Both the position numbers and the translations under genes were made by a program. Positions 42,599 through 52,143 of a stretch of 64,000 nt of DNA are shown piece by piece; position 1 is the first letter of the stretch; each line of letters opens with the position of its first letter. Below the pieces are notes generated by a model. It was not told the origin of the DNA and did not search any database. It saw only the letters and a list, made by a program, of their open reading frames with translations. Source of the DNA: CAZTAO01 sp964611645. Its GTDB lineage: Bacteria > Armatimonadota > UBA5829. The stretch covers positions 83,374 to 147,373 of the forward strand of contig CAZTAO010000007.1 in the NCBI GenBank assembly GCA_964611645.1, given 5' to 3'.

Positions 42599-43390
42599 AT
42601 AGGCATTCGGCTGTACTTTGGTCAAGTATGCTTTAGTCAATCATGCTTGACTAGACTGGGTGTTTTCGGGCTTGGCCGGAAAGTCCCGAAACTGAGCATT
42701 CCACCAACCCCACCTCCACTATTTCCGAGCCTGTACATAAATAGTTGAAACTATTTTCGGAAAACACATGAACAAAACGGCCCATGAGTTGCCTTGTAAT
42801 TATGGAGGTACTCCTTTTCTCGCCGCGATAAACAGGCCCGCGGGCTTGGGTATGGCCACTCCAGGCCGGCACAATGGCCCTGGGCGGGAAACAACAACTA
42901 AATACACAACACTATATCACAACTTAGGCTATAGAAAGGCAGATTGTTCGATACCAGCCCTCCTTGTCCTGATAGCTGCCGACGGGCAGCCATAACAAGG
43001 GGGAATCCACGCGTAACGTGGAAACACCCCGAGGCGGGAATCCCGGGTCCCCGCACCCAATCTCACCATAATCTACAGCGCACACACCAGAGGACAATCT
43101 GTCTTTCAAGGCTGGCAAAACGAACCCAACGCCCATCCAAACCCGAACATCCCGGCAACAACACTCACCAATCGTCCTGAATCAACCCAGTTCCAGGGCA
43201 GCCAACGCCCGAATCATCAGGAACAGAGTGTTTGACCGCAGTGTGACAGCACGCCACCTTAGTGCGCCATAGTATCTGGCTTACCCTCTCACCATCTGGA
43301 TGTTTAGAGACTCAAACGGGGCGGTTGGCTCAACCAGCTGCGGGGAGACTCGGAACTCTGAACCTTGAACGTGGAACGTTGAACTCGGTT

Positions 43391-44764
43391 CTACCCGCTC
43401 CTCCAAAGACTAATCCACCTCGGCACCGCCGTAAACCCTACTTTCAGGAGGTCCCAGACTGTGGACTTGCCGCTGGTTTGTACGGCTCTGTAGAAGAATG
43501 TGGCGGTGAAGCTTAGTAGCATGCCGCCGAAGAGGAGGGGGGTGTAGGCGTCTATTGGGAATATCCAGAGGTGGCCGGACCAGTTCTTGCCGACATCCAG
43601 CAGCTTGCCAAGCACTATCGGGCTTAGCCCGCCGATCAGGCCTGCCCAGGCGAAGTAGACTGCCATGTAGGTTGTGCGCTTCTCCTCTGCCACCACATCC
43701 ACAAACAGCATCCGCTGGTCGCCCATGTTGAAGCCGGGAGCGAAGAGGTTGGCGGCAACCGTCAGGGCTATGGCGATGGTCCAACTGGCATCCATTCCTC
43801 GCGGCATCACTATCCAGCCGATGGTGAATGCGGATGAGACTATCAGGCACAGCACCATCACCGGCTTGCTGCCGTACCGGTCCACCACCCACCCCCACGC
43901 GTAGCAGGTCAGAAGTTGCGCCGGAATTGCGATGGTCCCCAGCATTACCACTTTCTCGGGCGATAGCCCGATCTTGTCCTTCAGGTAGAGAGGAACAAAT
44001 GTGACCATTCCGGCGGCGAATGTGTAGAGGCCCAGCGCGGTGAGGTAATGTGCAAACCGGCAGTCCCGAATGGCGTCCCCCATCCCCTTGAAATGGTGCG
44101 CGATGCTGCCGTCGACATCCCTGGGAGCACCGCCGGGGATATAGGCCGATGACCACACCGACAGAAATCCAAAGACCACCCCAATCCCTATCAGCGTCAT
44201 GAACGAAGATATACTGGCCTCGGAACCCAGCACAACCGATGCAATCCACAGGCTGGCTGCGGCAGCCACGCTGCCAACCATGACATTCACCGCCTGGAAG
44301 CGCCCCCTGATGTCCGGCGGGATTATGTCGTGAGTCCATGCAAGAGAGGCAGTCTCGGCAACCGCCCGGGAAAGCGCGAAGACCAGTATGATAAAGGCCA
44401 CAAAGCCGAACGCCGCGCCGCTCCCGTAGTGTGAGACAACCCAGGGGGTCAGAAGCAGGAACGCAGAGATCAGTTTCCTGAGGCCAAAGAACCACAGGAA
44501 AGCCTTCTTTGCCCCGACCCTGCTGATCTTCGGAGCCACGAAAAGCGCCAGCATTCCGCAGAAAGGAAACAGCGATATTATGAGCCCTATCTGGGACTTG
44601 CTGAACCCGAGCTTGTCCATGAACAGCGTGAACACCGTGCCCATGATCGTGAACACAATGTATACGTTGTTAGTGAGGGTCTGCCCGAGGGACCACGGGA
44701 GCTTGCGGATCCTCTCGGCATCGGTCAGGTCGGGCGTGAGGGTGCTGGGCGTGGTCTCAGTCAT
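43391..44764 (-). CDS. MFS transporter
   Basis: 457 residues from ATG 44764, one base after the ppx2 stop, so coupled to it. About 12 hydrophobic segments with a long cytoplasmic middle loop (APRDVDGSIAHHFKGMGDAI). Conserved MFS points: GFSKSQIGLIISLFPFCGM, IIPPDIRGRFQAVNVMVGSVAA and the helix 10-11 WVVDRYGSKPVMVL, which corresponds to motif A (D-R-x-G-x-K-P). The C-terminal tail is charged and long, unlike most sugar porters. Substrate unknown. Coupling to a polyphosphate-linked gene is the only functional hint. Confidence 0.85.
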   Translation of the reverse strand: MTETTPSTLTPDLTDAERIRKLPWSLGQTLTNNVYIVFTIMGTVFTLFMDKLGFSKSQIGLIISLFPFCGMLALFVAPKISRVGAKKAFLWFFGLRKLISAFLLLTPWVVSHYGSGAAFGFVAFIILVFALSRAVAETASLAWTHDIIPPDIRGRFQAVNVMVGSVAAAASLWIASVVLGSEASISSFMTLIGIGVVFGFLSVWSSAYIPGGAPRDVDGSIAHHFKGMGDAIRDCRFAHYLTALGLYTFAAGMVTFVPLYLKDKIGLSPEKVVMLGTIAIPAQLLTCYAWGWVVDRYGSKPVMVLCLIVSSAFTIGWIVMPRGMDASWTIAIALTVAANLFAPGFNMGDQRMLFVDVVAEEKRTTYMAVYFAWAGLIGGLSPIVLGKLLDVGKNWSGHLWIFPIDAYTPLLFGGMLLSFTATFFYRAVQTSGKSTVWDLLKVGFTAVPRWISLWRSG

Positions 44765-44765
44765 G

Positions 44766-46334
44766 TCAGGCCACACCCAGGGCGGTGATCTTTAACTCCG
44801 CCGTCAGGGTGACTCCAAATGTGCTCTCGAAGAGCCTCTTCTTGACCTCAAACGCCCACATCTCCAGAGGGCACTCCTGGCCTGCGTGGACCTCTATGAT
44901 CAGCTTCGACTGCGGCTTCTTCCATCTTAGAACAACATCGCTCACAAGCCCAAGCTGGCTGCGGTCCAGCGCGTCCGCCACCCTCACTATTGCGGCAAGA
45001 AACCCGACCAGTTTCCGCTGGTTAGCGTTCAGCAGGGCCAGCGAGACCTTCTTCGGGCTGAGCCTCCTGTGACACAAAGCCGCCGCCGCGATGATCTCTA
45101 TCTCGTCGTCATCGAAGCCCAGAAGCTGCCAGTTGCGAATGAGGTAGTAGGAGTGTCGGTGGTGGTTGGACATCGAGACGAATATGCCGACGTCGTGCGC
45201 CAGGGCGGCATACTCCAGCAGTTCCATCTCAGCCGGGCCATAGGAGTGCAGACCCATTTCTGCGGTATCCTTGAACAGAGATTTCGCCAGATCGGCCACC
45301 TTGAATGAGTGGGTCTCCTCAAAGGTGCAGGCCCGGCCAAGCCTCAGGATGCTGCGCTCCCTGGGAGAAGTGGTATGGTATTCCTGAAGCGCATTATCTT
45401 CCTGGAGCTGATGGTCTATCATTATCCCGTCGCGCAAAGCCCGGTCACTGATACGAATGATATCCGCGCCGAACGAGCTCATGATCTCGTCCAGAATGGC
45501 CGCCCCGGCAACGATTATGTCCGCGCGCTCCGGGTTTATCCCCGGCACATTGCGGCGCGCCTCCAGGCCAAGCCCAGACAGCACGGATACGGTCTCTTGC
45601 AGGTCTGAGTATCTGAGGGGGTAGTTGCGAATAGTGGTCACTCCGGGGTCGATGCGTCTAGCCGTGATCTCAGCAAGGTTGATGATGGTTCCGGAACTGC
45701 CGTAGGCAAGGTCGAAACCCTGATCCTTGAGTTTCTTGGTCGCGTAGTTCGCAACGCCGCGCACGTATTCCCGCATCTTGGCGTACTTCTTGCGGTCAAC
45801 CGGCCCGCTGCCTCCGGCGTGGAATCGTTCAGACACGCGCACCGCCCCGAGCTTGAGGCTCTCCAGCATCTCGTACTGCTTGGCGTCGCCGATGATTAGC
45901 TCAGTAGTGCCGCCTCCGATGTCGACAAACAGCGCCCGCTGGAAACCAAGGTCAACCCCACTGACGATACCGAGGTAGATAAGCCTGGCCTCTTCCACGC
46001 CGGAGACAACTCGCACATCTATCCCGCACTCAATGGAAGCTCTTTCAACAAACTCATCGCGGTTGCCGGCTTCGCGCACCGCAGCCGTGGCCACCGCAAA
46101 CACATCCTCCGCCCCAAGGCCCCTGGCCATTTCTACGAATCGCCGGAGAACCACAAGTCCGCGTTCCATCGCCGGACCTGTGATTCGATTGTGAACGAAC
46201 TCCCCCTCCCCCAGCCGCACAACCTCTTTCTGCTGCGCTACCACGGTGAAGCCGACTCCAGGCTCGAGCCTGGCCACGGCAAGGCGGATGGAGTTAGTGC
46301 CGATGTCGATGGCGCCAATGGTTCTGAGCGGCAT
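44766..46334 (-). CDS. Ppx/GppA family phosphatase with C-terminal HD domain
   Basis: 522 residues. The actin-like N-terminal half has AIDIGTNSIRLAVARLEPG, VATAAVREAGNRDEFV, FVDIGGGTTELIIGD and LKLGAVRVSERFH, the exopolyphosphatase/guanosine pentaphosphatase signature. The C-terminal part (about 310-520) has an HD fold: YAALAHDVGIFVSMSNHHRHSYYLIRN (HD near 390) and CHRRLSPKK. This is the standard two-domain Ppx form. It degrades polyphosphate or pppGpp in the cytoplasm. The gene starts within the stop of the stand-alone HD gene (TGATG), so the cluster is one operon. Confidence 0.9.
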   Translation of the reverse strand: MPLRTIGAIDIGTNSIRLAVARLEPGVGFTVVAQQKEVVRLGEGEFVHNRITGPAMERGLVVLRRFVEMARGLGAEDVFAVATAAVREAGNRDEFVERASIECGIDVRVVSGVEEARLIYLGIVSGVDLGFQRALFVDIGGGTTELIIGDAKQYEMLESLKLGAVRVSERFHAGGSGPVDRKKYAKMREYVRGVANYATKKLKDQGFDLAYGSSGTIINLAEITARRIDPGVTTIRNYPLRYSDLQETVSVLSGLGLEARRNVPGINPERADIIVAGAAILDEIMSSFGADIIRISDRALRDGIMIDHQLQEDNALQEYHTTSPRERSILRLGRACTFEETHSFKVADLAKSLFKDTAEMGLHSYGPAEMELLEYAALAHDVGIFVSMSNHHRHSYYLIRNWQLLGFDDDEIEIIAAAALCHRRLSPKKVSLALLNANQRKLVGFLAAIVRVADALDRSQLGLVSDVVLRWKKPQSKLIIEVHAGQECPLEMWAFEVKKRLFESTFGVTLTAELKITALGVA

Positions 46335-46891
46335 CAGCGTTCCTGAGATTCTTCGACACGGAAGCTGACCGTGCGATTGAAGACTTTCTCGAAGAGATCG
46401 GCTTTCTTCTGCGCGCTGGCGATGTCGTACTCGTTGGAAGCGTCACCGGAAAGCACAATAACTACTCTGGCGGGACGGATTTGGGCGTTTGTAACGGTCG
46501 CCCATGAGGAGTGGCTGGCATCGAGGCCATCTGCAATCCTCAGCAGCGCCGACAGCTTATCCACTACTGCCCGGTCCTTTGAGGATAGCTCTGCGTAGAG
46601 AGGATGCTTTGAGCTGGGGAGGGCCTTTCGGTGGTATCTGGCAATGTTGCCCACCAGGGCGACTTCGCCTCGTTTGAGGTAGTCCGGCGGGCTCTGGAGG
46701 ATCATCTCCTGGGAGCGTTTGTGGTGCTTCACCTGCCCGCCGGCCCAACCTATATCGTGGAGCAGAGCCGCAGCCTTGAGCAGTTCGCGCTCGCGCTCGC
46801 CAAGCGAATGGAGCCGCCGCGTCACCGCAAACAACTCATCCGCCAGCTTGGCTACATGCTCAGTGTGAGACTGGTCTAGCTCGTTCTCCAA
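46334..46891 (-). CDS. Stand-alone HD-domain protein (Ppx C-terminal-like)
   Basis: 185 residues. HTEHVAKLADELFAVTRRL with the first His, ALLHDIGWAGGQVKHHKRSQ with the HD pair, and SALLRIADGLDASHSSWATV with the final Asp show an HD metal-dependent phosphohydrolase, intact. The order H...HD...D is the same as in the HD half of Ppx2. It is preceded 30 bp upstream by a short Ppx without HD (46922-47866), so together they look like a split Ppx-HD pair. May act on polyphosphate or nucleotides with its partner. Confidence 0.88.
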   Translation of the reverse strand: MENELDQSHTEHVAKLADELFAVTRRLHSLGERERELLKAAALLHDIGWAGGQVKHHKRSQEMILQSPPDYLKRGEVALVGNIARYHRKALPSSKHPLYAELSSKDRAVVDKLSALLRIADGLDASHSSWATVTNAQIRPARVVIVLSGDASNEYDIASAQKKADLFEKVFNRTVSFRVEESQER

Positions 46892-46921
46892 TTGATGTCT
46901 TCTCCAGTGTATCCAACGCCA

Positions 46922-47866
46922 TCAAGCGCGACTGGACAGAAGTTCATACAGTATCCCGTGGCGAAGGCCCCGGGTAGAGACCACCATCTCGTCGCGGCCC
47001 AGCACATCCAGGATAGCGTCGAATATGATCGCTCCTGCAACGATTATGTCAGCCCGCTCCGGCTCCAGACCGACCAGCGTCCTGCGCTTCTCCAGAGTGA
47101 GCGCGCACATGCCTTCTATCAGCGCCTTAATGTTGGAGTGGCTGATGCTGCTGCCGTGGGCCTCTTCGGTCTTGTCTTCGGGTATCTCGTGCCAAATCCT
47201 GGCGAGGTTCACAGCCGTCCCACCGATACCGACAACTCTGTCCGCCTCGAATTTGCCCACGGCGCCCAAAAGCATATCCAGTGCGTATTCCTTGGCCTCG
47301 TCGATCATGGCGTTTGTCGGAGTGTCGGCATCCAGGAACCGCTCCGTCAGCCGCACCGCGCCAAGCTTCACGCTTGCAGACTGCAGTGTCCGGTTTGAAC
47401 TGGCGAGAGTAAGCTCGGTAGAACCACCGCCCACATCAACAGTCGCCTGGTTGCCGTCGAACTTGCCCAGCATAGGGTCTTCGTCGACCGCTAGATGCGA
47501 GAGCCTGGCCTCCTCAGCTTCACTGAGTACTTCCAGCCCCAGGGAGAACTGCCGCTGAACGCGGTCGATGAGTTCTTCCCGATTGGTGGCTTCCCGGACT
47601 GCGCTTGTGGCCACGATGCGAGTCTGGTTCGCACCCATTGACTTGGCGATCCCTACCAGCCGCCCGATGGCATTCATGGCCCGCTCCTGCGCGTCAGGAT
47701 CGATCACATGAGCTTCGTCGACGCCTTCGCCCAGGCGCGGGTTGGTTGTCGCTTCCCGTAGGACGCGCGGAATGCCGTCGTCGTTCATCTGCCCGACAAC
47801 AATCTTGATAGAGTTTGTGCCCACGTCGAGCGCCGCTGCTTTGTGTGTCATTTTTTCGTTTTCCAT
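46922..47866 (-). CDS. Ppx/GppA family phosphatase, catalytic part only
   Basis: 314 residues from ATG 47866 (GGATAAA before it); ATG 47851 is possible. The upstream open frame to 48136 lies over tmk1. It has the actin-like motifs AALDVGTNSIKIVVGQM, VATSAVREATNREELI, TVDVGGGSTELTLASS and VGIGGTAVNLARIW, ending RTLVGLEPERADIIVAGAIIFDAIL and GLRHGILYELL. There is no C-terminal HD domain, unlike Ppx2; the HD protein next door supplies one. Gly/Thr/Glu residues of the phosphate loops are kept, so it should be active. Confidence 0.9.
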   Translation of the reverse strand: MENEKMTHKAAALDVGTNSIKIVVGQMNDDGIPRVLREATTNPRLGEGVDEAHVIDPDAQERAMNAIGRLVGIAKSMGANQTRIVATSAVREATNREELIDRVQRQFSLGLEVLSEAEEARLSHLAVDEDPMLGKFDGNQATVDVGGGSTELTLASSNRTLQSASVKLGAVRLTERFLDADTPTNAMIDEAKEYALDMLLGAVGKFEADRVVGIGGTAVNLARIWHEIPEDKTEEAHGSSISHSNIKALIEGMCALTLEKRRTLVGLEPERADIIVAGAIIFDAILDVLGRDEMVVSTRGLRHGILYELLSSRA

Positions 47867-47903
47867 TTTATCCACGACCATCATGAGTCGACAGAACCAG
47901 ACT

Positions 47904-48587
47904 TCATACGAGCACCGGATTGATGAGGCTTTTGAGGTCCTCAAAGATGGTGAGCCTGTCACGAGAGGCGTCCACCGTAGTGAACCCATACTGCTCAGCC
48001 ATCGTATCCAGTTCGCGTATGACTCTGCTCTGATACTCCTTGAAGCTGTCGAAGAAGTTGTCTCCCAGCGCAAGGTCCATTCCTGATTCCCAGTAGTTGA
48101 ACCCCTTGCCGTATAAGGCCCTGGGAACAAGCTCATCTACTCCGACCCTGAGGTAAAGCACTAAGTCGGGCACCAGCGCGAAGCCGTATACGCTCTCTAA
48201 CCAACCGTGGTCGGCGCCCCTCACGATATCTCTCGCGCACACTGAGTAGAAGTACCTGTCCGAGAGCACATAGTACCCCGCGCGGAGCGCGGGAACGATT
48301 TGATTCTCGAGTCTATCGGCGAAGTCGGTCGCATAGAAGAGGCTCATTGTTTTGCGCCCCAGCGTGTGACCCCGCTTCGCTTCATCCAAACCTTCCTGGG
48401 TAAGCTCGGACCGAGTCAGCCCCGTATCGGCAACTGCGTGGCCCTGACTCTCCAGCCAATCCTTGAGCATATCGCTCTGGGTCGTGCGACCCACTGAGTC
48501 CGGGCCTTCCAGCACGATCAGCCGGCCCGAAAGCTCCTCCGGGTTGCAGCCCGGCAGCCCATCACCGTAGAAGCGGAACTGAGACAT
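47904..48587 (-). CDS. dTMP kinase-like protein with altered Walker A
   Basis: 227 residues. Thymidylate kinase fold: LIVLEGPDSVGRTTQSDML (P-loop), DRYFYS (DRY/H motif near 102), and LVLYLRVGVDE. The P-loop reads GPDSVGRTT, with Arg where the usual Lys (GxxGxGK[ST]) binds the ATP phosphates. This would probably reduce or abolish kinase activity, unless another residue replaces it. The neighbouring tmk2 has a normal loop and the two overlap by 26 bases, so they may make a heterodimer in which one subunit is a partner or regulator. The downstream Ppx genes are in the same operon. Confidence 0.8.
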   Translation of the reverse strand: MSQFRFYGDGLPGCNPEELSGRLIVLEGPDSVGRTTQSDMLKDWLESQGHAVADTGLTRSELTQEGLDEAKRGHTLGRKTMSLFYATDFADRLENQIVPALRAGYYVLSDRYFYSVCARDIVRGADHGWLESVYGFALVPDLVLYLRVGVDELVPRALYGKGFNYWESGMDLALGDNFFDSFKEYQSRVIRELDTMAEQYGFTTVDASRDRLTIFEDLKSLINPVLV

Positions 48588-49272
48588 CCACGTCCCTCCT
48601 CATCCCGTCTACGCTCTTCAGGAAGTCGCCCACAATAGCGCGGACCTGGCTCTGCTGCTCCTCGATGGTGCGGGTGCCGTCAACAACCGTCAGTCCGAAC
48701 TCATCGGTCATTGCATCGTATTCCCGCATAATCCGATCCTGAAACAGGGTGAAGCTCTCACGGATGTCATTGGACAACCCAATGTCCATCCCGGCCTCGT
48801 AGTATTTCAACTGTGCCCTGCCGGTCAGTATCCTGTCCAGCGAAACCTCAAGCGGCACCCGGAAATACAGGGCGATGTCCGGCTTCACGCAGAACGAATA
48901 CAGGTTCCGAACCCATTTCCGAGACACCCCGCGAGCCGCGTCACGAGCGAATGCCGTGTATATATATCGATCAGCCAGCACAATCGCCCCGGCTTTCAGC
49001 GCAGGCAGTATCTGATGCTCAGTTCGGTCGGCGAAATCAGTCGCATGTATCAGGCTGAATGTCGTGGGAGACAGGCTCCGCCTCTTCTTGCCGAGCTTGG
49101 TTGTTCCCTTCACCAGCGGCGATGAGTTCCACTCACTGAAGAACACCCCATACCCCTCGCTCTGCAGCCATTTGTGCAGCAACCTGAGCTGGGTGCTCTT
49201 GCCCGACCCGTCTATACCCTCTACCACAATCAGCACGCCAGGGTGCTGGTTGCCATTCACTGTCTCGTTCAA
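48562..49272 (-). CDS. tmk: dTMP kinase-like protein, catalytic
   Basis: About 236 residues from TTG 49272 (GAGG 8 nt upstream); TTG 49353 (GAGGT 5 nt before) adds 27 residues with no protein-like pattern. Intact P-loop in IVVEGIDGSGKSTQLRLLHKW, ATDFADRTEHQILPAL, the DRY motif in VLADRYIYTAFARDA and a lid region with ALYFRVPLEVSLDRIL. It phosphorylates dTMP to dTDP in the classic case; the short, diverged lid (FFSEWNSSPLVKGTTKLG) leaves substrate open. It is the first gene of the operon and overlaps tmk1 by 26 bases. Confidence 0.82.
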   Translation of the reverse strand: MNETVNGNQHPGVLIVVEGIDGSGKSTQLRLLHKWLQSEGYGVFFSEWNSSPLVKGTTKLGKKRRSLSPTTFSLIHATDFADRTEHQILPALKAGAIVLADRYIYTAFARDAARGVSRKWVRNLYSFCVKPDIALYFRVPLEVSLDRILTGRAQLKYYEAGMDIGLSNDIRESFTLFQDRIMREYDAMTDEFGLTVVDGTRTIEEQQSQVRAIVGDFLKSVDGMRRDVDVSVPLLR

Positions 49273-49402
49273 ACCATCTGCCTCACGGCTCCGACTCTGA
49301 GGCCATAGCAGACCCACGCCTGCGGACCTCTGAAAACCGTTACAGCGCCGCAAGTGTGACCTCGCCGCGCCAATCCATCGAACCCCAGTTCGACCTTGTT
49401 AA

Positions 49403-49431
49403 ATTATACTAAAAGCAGCCCAATTATTCAA
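49403..49431 (-). promoter_or_regulatory. Strong promoter of the tmk-ppx operon
   Basis: Minus strand: TTGAAT (49431-49426), 17-nt spacer, TATAAT (49408-49403). A perfect -10. Confidence 0.7.
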
Positions 49432-49555
49432 GTTAAAATCGCGCGACCATACGGTTATCTTTCGCTTGCGCGCGGTGTCGGAGTAGTTCTGCGGGTGGTA
49501 GATGGGAATAGGAAAAATCTGACATATAGGACCTAAACGACGGCCGAGGGAGGGG

Positions 49556-51904
49556 CTAGAAAACGTACACGTGGGCTTCGTAGGGATTGAATGAGTCTTT
49601 GAGGCGGGTGGTGACTATATCGACTTTGCGGTCCTCGAACATTACCCTCGCCTCGAACCTCTCCAACAGGGTCAGCAGGCAGGTAACGCTCCGCGGGCTT
49701 GTGTTCACGGCAATCACATACCACTTACCGCGATACCGCCACATTCGGGCCGCCACCGTGGCGTCGCTCGCCTGGACCGGGCCGTAGTCTTTGCCGGCCA
49801 GCACAATCGGAGCTATCTGCGAGAGCTCGGCGTTGAGCTTGCCCAGATAATTCCAAAGGGGAGTCTGTGCCAGCGTCCAGCCGGTTGCATCGCCGAAGTC
49901 GGGCGAGGGCTTGAGGCGATAGGCGTCCCAGATGATGCCTGTCGCGCCACTGACCAGGCTCAGATATGCCTGACATCTGAGTTCCTCCGTGGTCGGCAGG
50001 CTGTAGATGGTATCTTCGAGGCCAAACGCCTGCAGGCGCGCCCAGACCGGCTGTCTTTCCCCTACTCCCGCCAGGGCCGACTTTATCCATGTGGAGACCG
50101 AGGTCATTGGGGCATAGCGTATACCAAATGGGCTTGTGACTACAAGGTCGAGGCAGTCGGCGAAATCGCCGAAGTGCTCCGGAGTAGAGAACACTGCGGT
50201 CACAGGTCGCTGTGGGCCGCCGGCGGCAAGTCTGGCCCGCAACTCCGCGCACGCGTCTGCGCTCCCAGGGTCCGGATCAGTCCCCTGCTGCCAGGCAAGA
50301 AGGCCGGGGAGGTCGCTAAAGGCCGTGCCTATCTGCTCCATTGACCCTTCAGATGTTCCCGAAAGGAGGTACAGACCGGCAGCGGTCGTGGCGGAGATCC
50401 CGTCAGCCCGCAACGGCCAACCATCGGCCTGAATCAGGTTGAAGCCCTGATTCTTGATAGCGGCGCAGGTCTGGGACGGATCCGCGTCAAGCCCGTCGCC
50501 CATTGCAAGGCCTATCGGGAAGAACGGCTTGCCATTCACGAAACACGCTCGGTTGGTGGCAAATGTAACCTCGAACGGGGATTCCGGCAGGACGCGGATG
50601 GAGAGTTCCTCGGAGGCCAGTGCCGCACCGGACTTATCCACCAACTCTACCAGCAGCCTGTAGTCACCGACCGGGAGATCCAGAGCACGCCTGAAATCGA
50701 AGACCGACCTCGGGCTTACCCTCGGGTCTCTGCGCCAATAGTCCTTGCCATCTTCACGCCCGACCAGCCTCACTCTACAGCGCAGGACGGTGCGGTTCAC
50801 CTCGCCAATGAAACACCGAATCCAGAGCAGCTTGCTCGGGTCACGCGACTGCACCACGTTGCGGAAGCTGGGGGAGAGCAGGCGCACTTCCAGGCCAGGT
50901 GCGGTGGCACAGTCCACAACAGGGGAACTAGCGAGCACACGCTGGGCATCCGAGGCGTCGTAGAGCACGAACATCCTGTTGGCCGGACTGGTCTCGGCGC
51001 CATCCATCCAGATGGTCACAGGCTGCGCGGGACCCGGACGGATTGGGATCACCGGTGTTGTAGCGACCTGGCGACCGGTCGGCGTTTCGATGCAGGCAAG
51101 TCTCGCCTTTATCGGCGCGGTACCCTTCATGGAGACTCGGACAGTCGTATAGTTCGGCCCGGAGTACCAACGCTGCGGATATGTGACGGTCATCCTCGGA
51201 TCCACGGGGAACAGCCCGGCATCGACTTTCACATTCTCCAGCAGCCCGAACCTGCGCGGGACGTTGAAGATCGGCTTGGGAAGAAGCGCCGGAGACCACG
51301 CTGAGAATTCATCCTCTGCACCGCTCGGCGAGATATAGCCACGGCAGAAGTTCGCCGCCCAAACAGCCGATGGGGGATTGGTGGAGCATATACCGATGGA
51401 AGTAAAGGGGATTCGGAGTTCAACCGTCCAACTGCCCGGTCTTTCGCTGACTGCGGCTGACCAGACGGCGTCGTAGGTCTTGTCCATTACGTAGGCGTCG
51501 TACACGCCACCTGCACGGTTCACCACGAACCTGTAGTAGCATTCACACCGCCCGCTGGGGTCAAGGTAGACCTCAACATGGTCAGTGGCCGCGATGTCGC
51601 CATCCCGCCGGGTGTCTGCCTGGGAATAGGGGGCATCGGTTGAGGAGCATTCCAGAGTAACGTATAGGGCGTTGGAGTCGTAGCCTATCCGCCCTGTCGT
51701 CTTTCGGGCAGCCGGCTCGCCTGTCATCACCTGCACGAACTCATCGATTGTTGCCGAGCCTTGCCACTCGTTCTCACGGACTATGCCGTCTATGATCGGA
51801 GTCTGAGACAACGCTCCACCCTTCACCACGGGCAGGCTCCGCGCAAACGCAAAGCTCGCGCTAAACAGGCTCAACAGGACAACTGCGATACCCAGCCGCT
51901 TCAC
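49556..51904 (-). CDS. Secreted CBM9-like and TIM-barrel protein, paralogue of the 6480 gene
   Basis: 782 residues from a GTG start (GGGGG about 6 nt before). Signal peptide LGIAVVLLSLFSASFAFA. Residues about 25-230 are CBM9-like: IIDGIVRENEWQGSATI, NALYVTLECSSTDAPYSQ, DHVEVYLDPSGRCECYY, VELRIPFTSIG. From about 460 a barrel-like region starts VNGKPFFPIGLAMGDGLDAD and ends SFNPYEAHVYVF, matching the 6480-9530 protein (VNGKPFFPIGLYDIS, EPYTAYVYVAK). I do not see the typical acid/base Glu motif (xWxGVDE) intact here, so the barrel could be non-catalytic or use other residues. Confidence 0.75.
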   Translation of the reverse strand: MKRLGIAVVLLSLFSASFAFARSLPVVKGGALSQTPIIDGIVRENEWQGSATIDEFVQVMTGEPAARKTTGRIGYDSNALYVTLECSSTDAPYSQADTRRDGDIAATDHVEVYLDPSGRCECYYRFVVNRAGGVYDAYVMDKTYDAVWSAAVSERPGSWTVELRIPFTSIGICSTNPPSAVWAANFCRGYISPSGAEDEFSAWSPALLPKPIFNVPRRFGLLENVKVDAGLFPVDPRMTVTYPQRWYSGPNYTTVRVSMKGTAPIKARLACIETPTGRQVATTPVIPIRPGPAQPVTIWMDGAETSPANRMFVLYDASDAQRVLASSPVVDCATAPGLEVRLLSPSFRNVVQSRDPSKLLWIRCFIGEVNRTVLRCRVRLVGREDGKDYWRRDPRVSPRSVFDFRRALDLPVGDYRLLVELVDKSGAALASEELSIRVLPESPFEVTFATNRACFVNGKPFFPIGLAMGDGLDADPSQTCAAIKNQGFNLIQADGWPLRADGISATTAAGLYLLSGTSEGSMEQIGTAFSDLPGLLAWQQGTDPDPGSADACAELRARLAAGGPQRPVTAVFSTPEHFGDFADCLDLVVTSPFGIRYAPMTSVSTWIKSALAGVGERQPVWARLQAFGLEDTIYSLPTTEELRCQAYLSLVSGATGIIWDAYRLKPSPDFGDATGWTLAQTPLWNYLGKLNAELSQIAPIVLAGKDYGPVQASDATVAARMWRYRGKWYVIAVNTSPRSVTCLLTLLERFEARVMFEDRKVDIVTTRLKDSFNPYEAHVYVF

Positions 51905-52068
51905 AACAACCCCCAGGACAACAATGCGCCACTCTGATTAACATCATACCCGTACTGAGACCAAAGTTCAAAACTACCCCCACCAAGTGCCAGGCCGGCA
52001 GCAGTCTAGTCCAGGTCTACGGTCCCTGGGCTAGACTGCGAGAGGCTTGTGTGGTGGGACTCCCCCAC

Positions 52069-52098
52069 TTGGGGTTTGCCGGGTTGTCATCGTATAAT
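52069..52098 (+). promoter_or_regulatory. Promoter of the M16 peptidase gene
   Basis: Perfect TATAAT (52093-52098) with TTGGGG at 52069-52074 at 18-nt spacing. It is 46 bp before the ATG. Confidence 0.55.
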
Positions 52099-52143
52099 AT
52101 AGGGGTATCAAAGAGAAAAGAATCGATTCCGGGGAGAGGTCGA

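Larger units (their letters stand above)
42398..43390. other. Hairpin-rich non-coding region, 993 bp
   Basis: No open frame looks like a protein. It holds a GCAGATTCC unit (42498-42525) and a 25-bp-family palindrome (42577-42598), and nested hairpins: TTTCGGG / CCCGAAA (42664-42691), TTCCGA / TCGGAA around AAATAGTT-GA-AACTATTT (42723-42760), CCTTGT / ACAAGG around GCTGCC-GACG-GGCAGC (42963-43000) and CCACG / CGTGG (43007-43021). This cluster may be a structured RNA or decayed mobile DNA. From about 43230 to 43390 there are no such folds. Confidence 0.5.

Noticed and set aside
42651..43180. Small open frames (73-78 aa) on either strand
   Set aside because: No ribosome sites, no protein-like pattern, and they cover overlapping hairpins.
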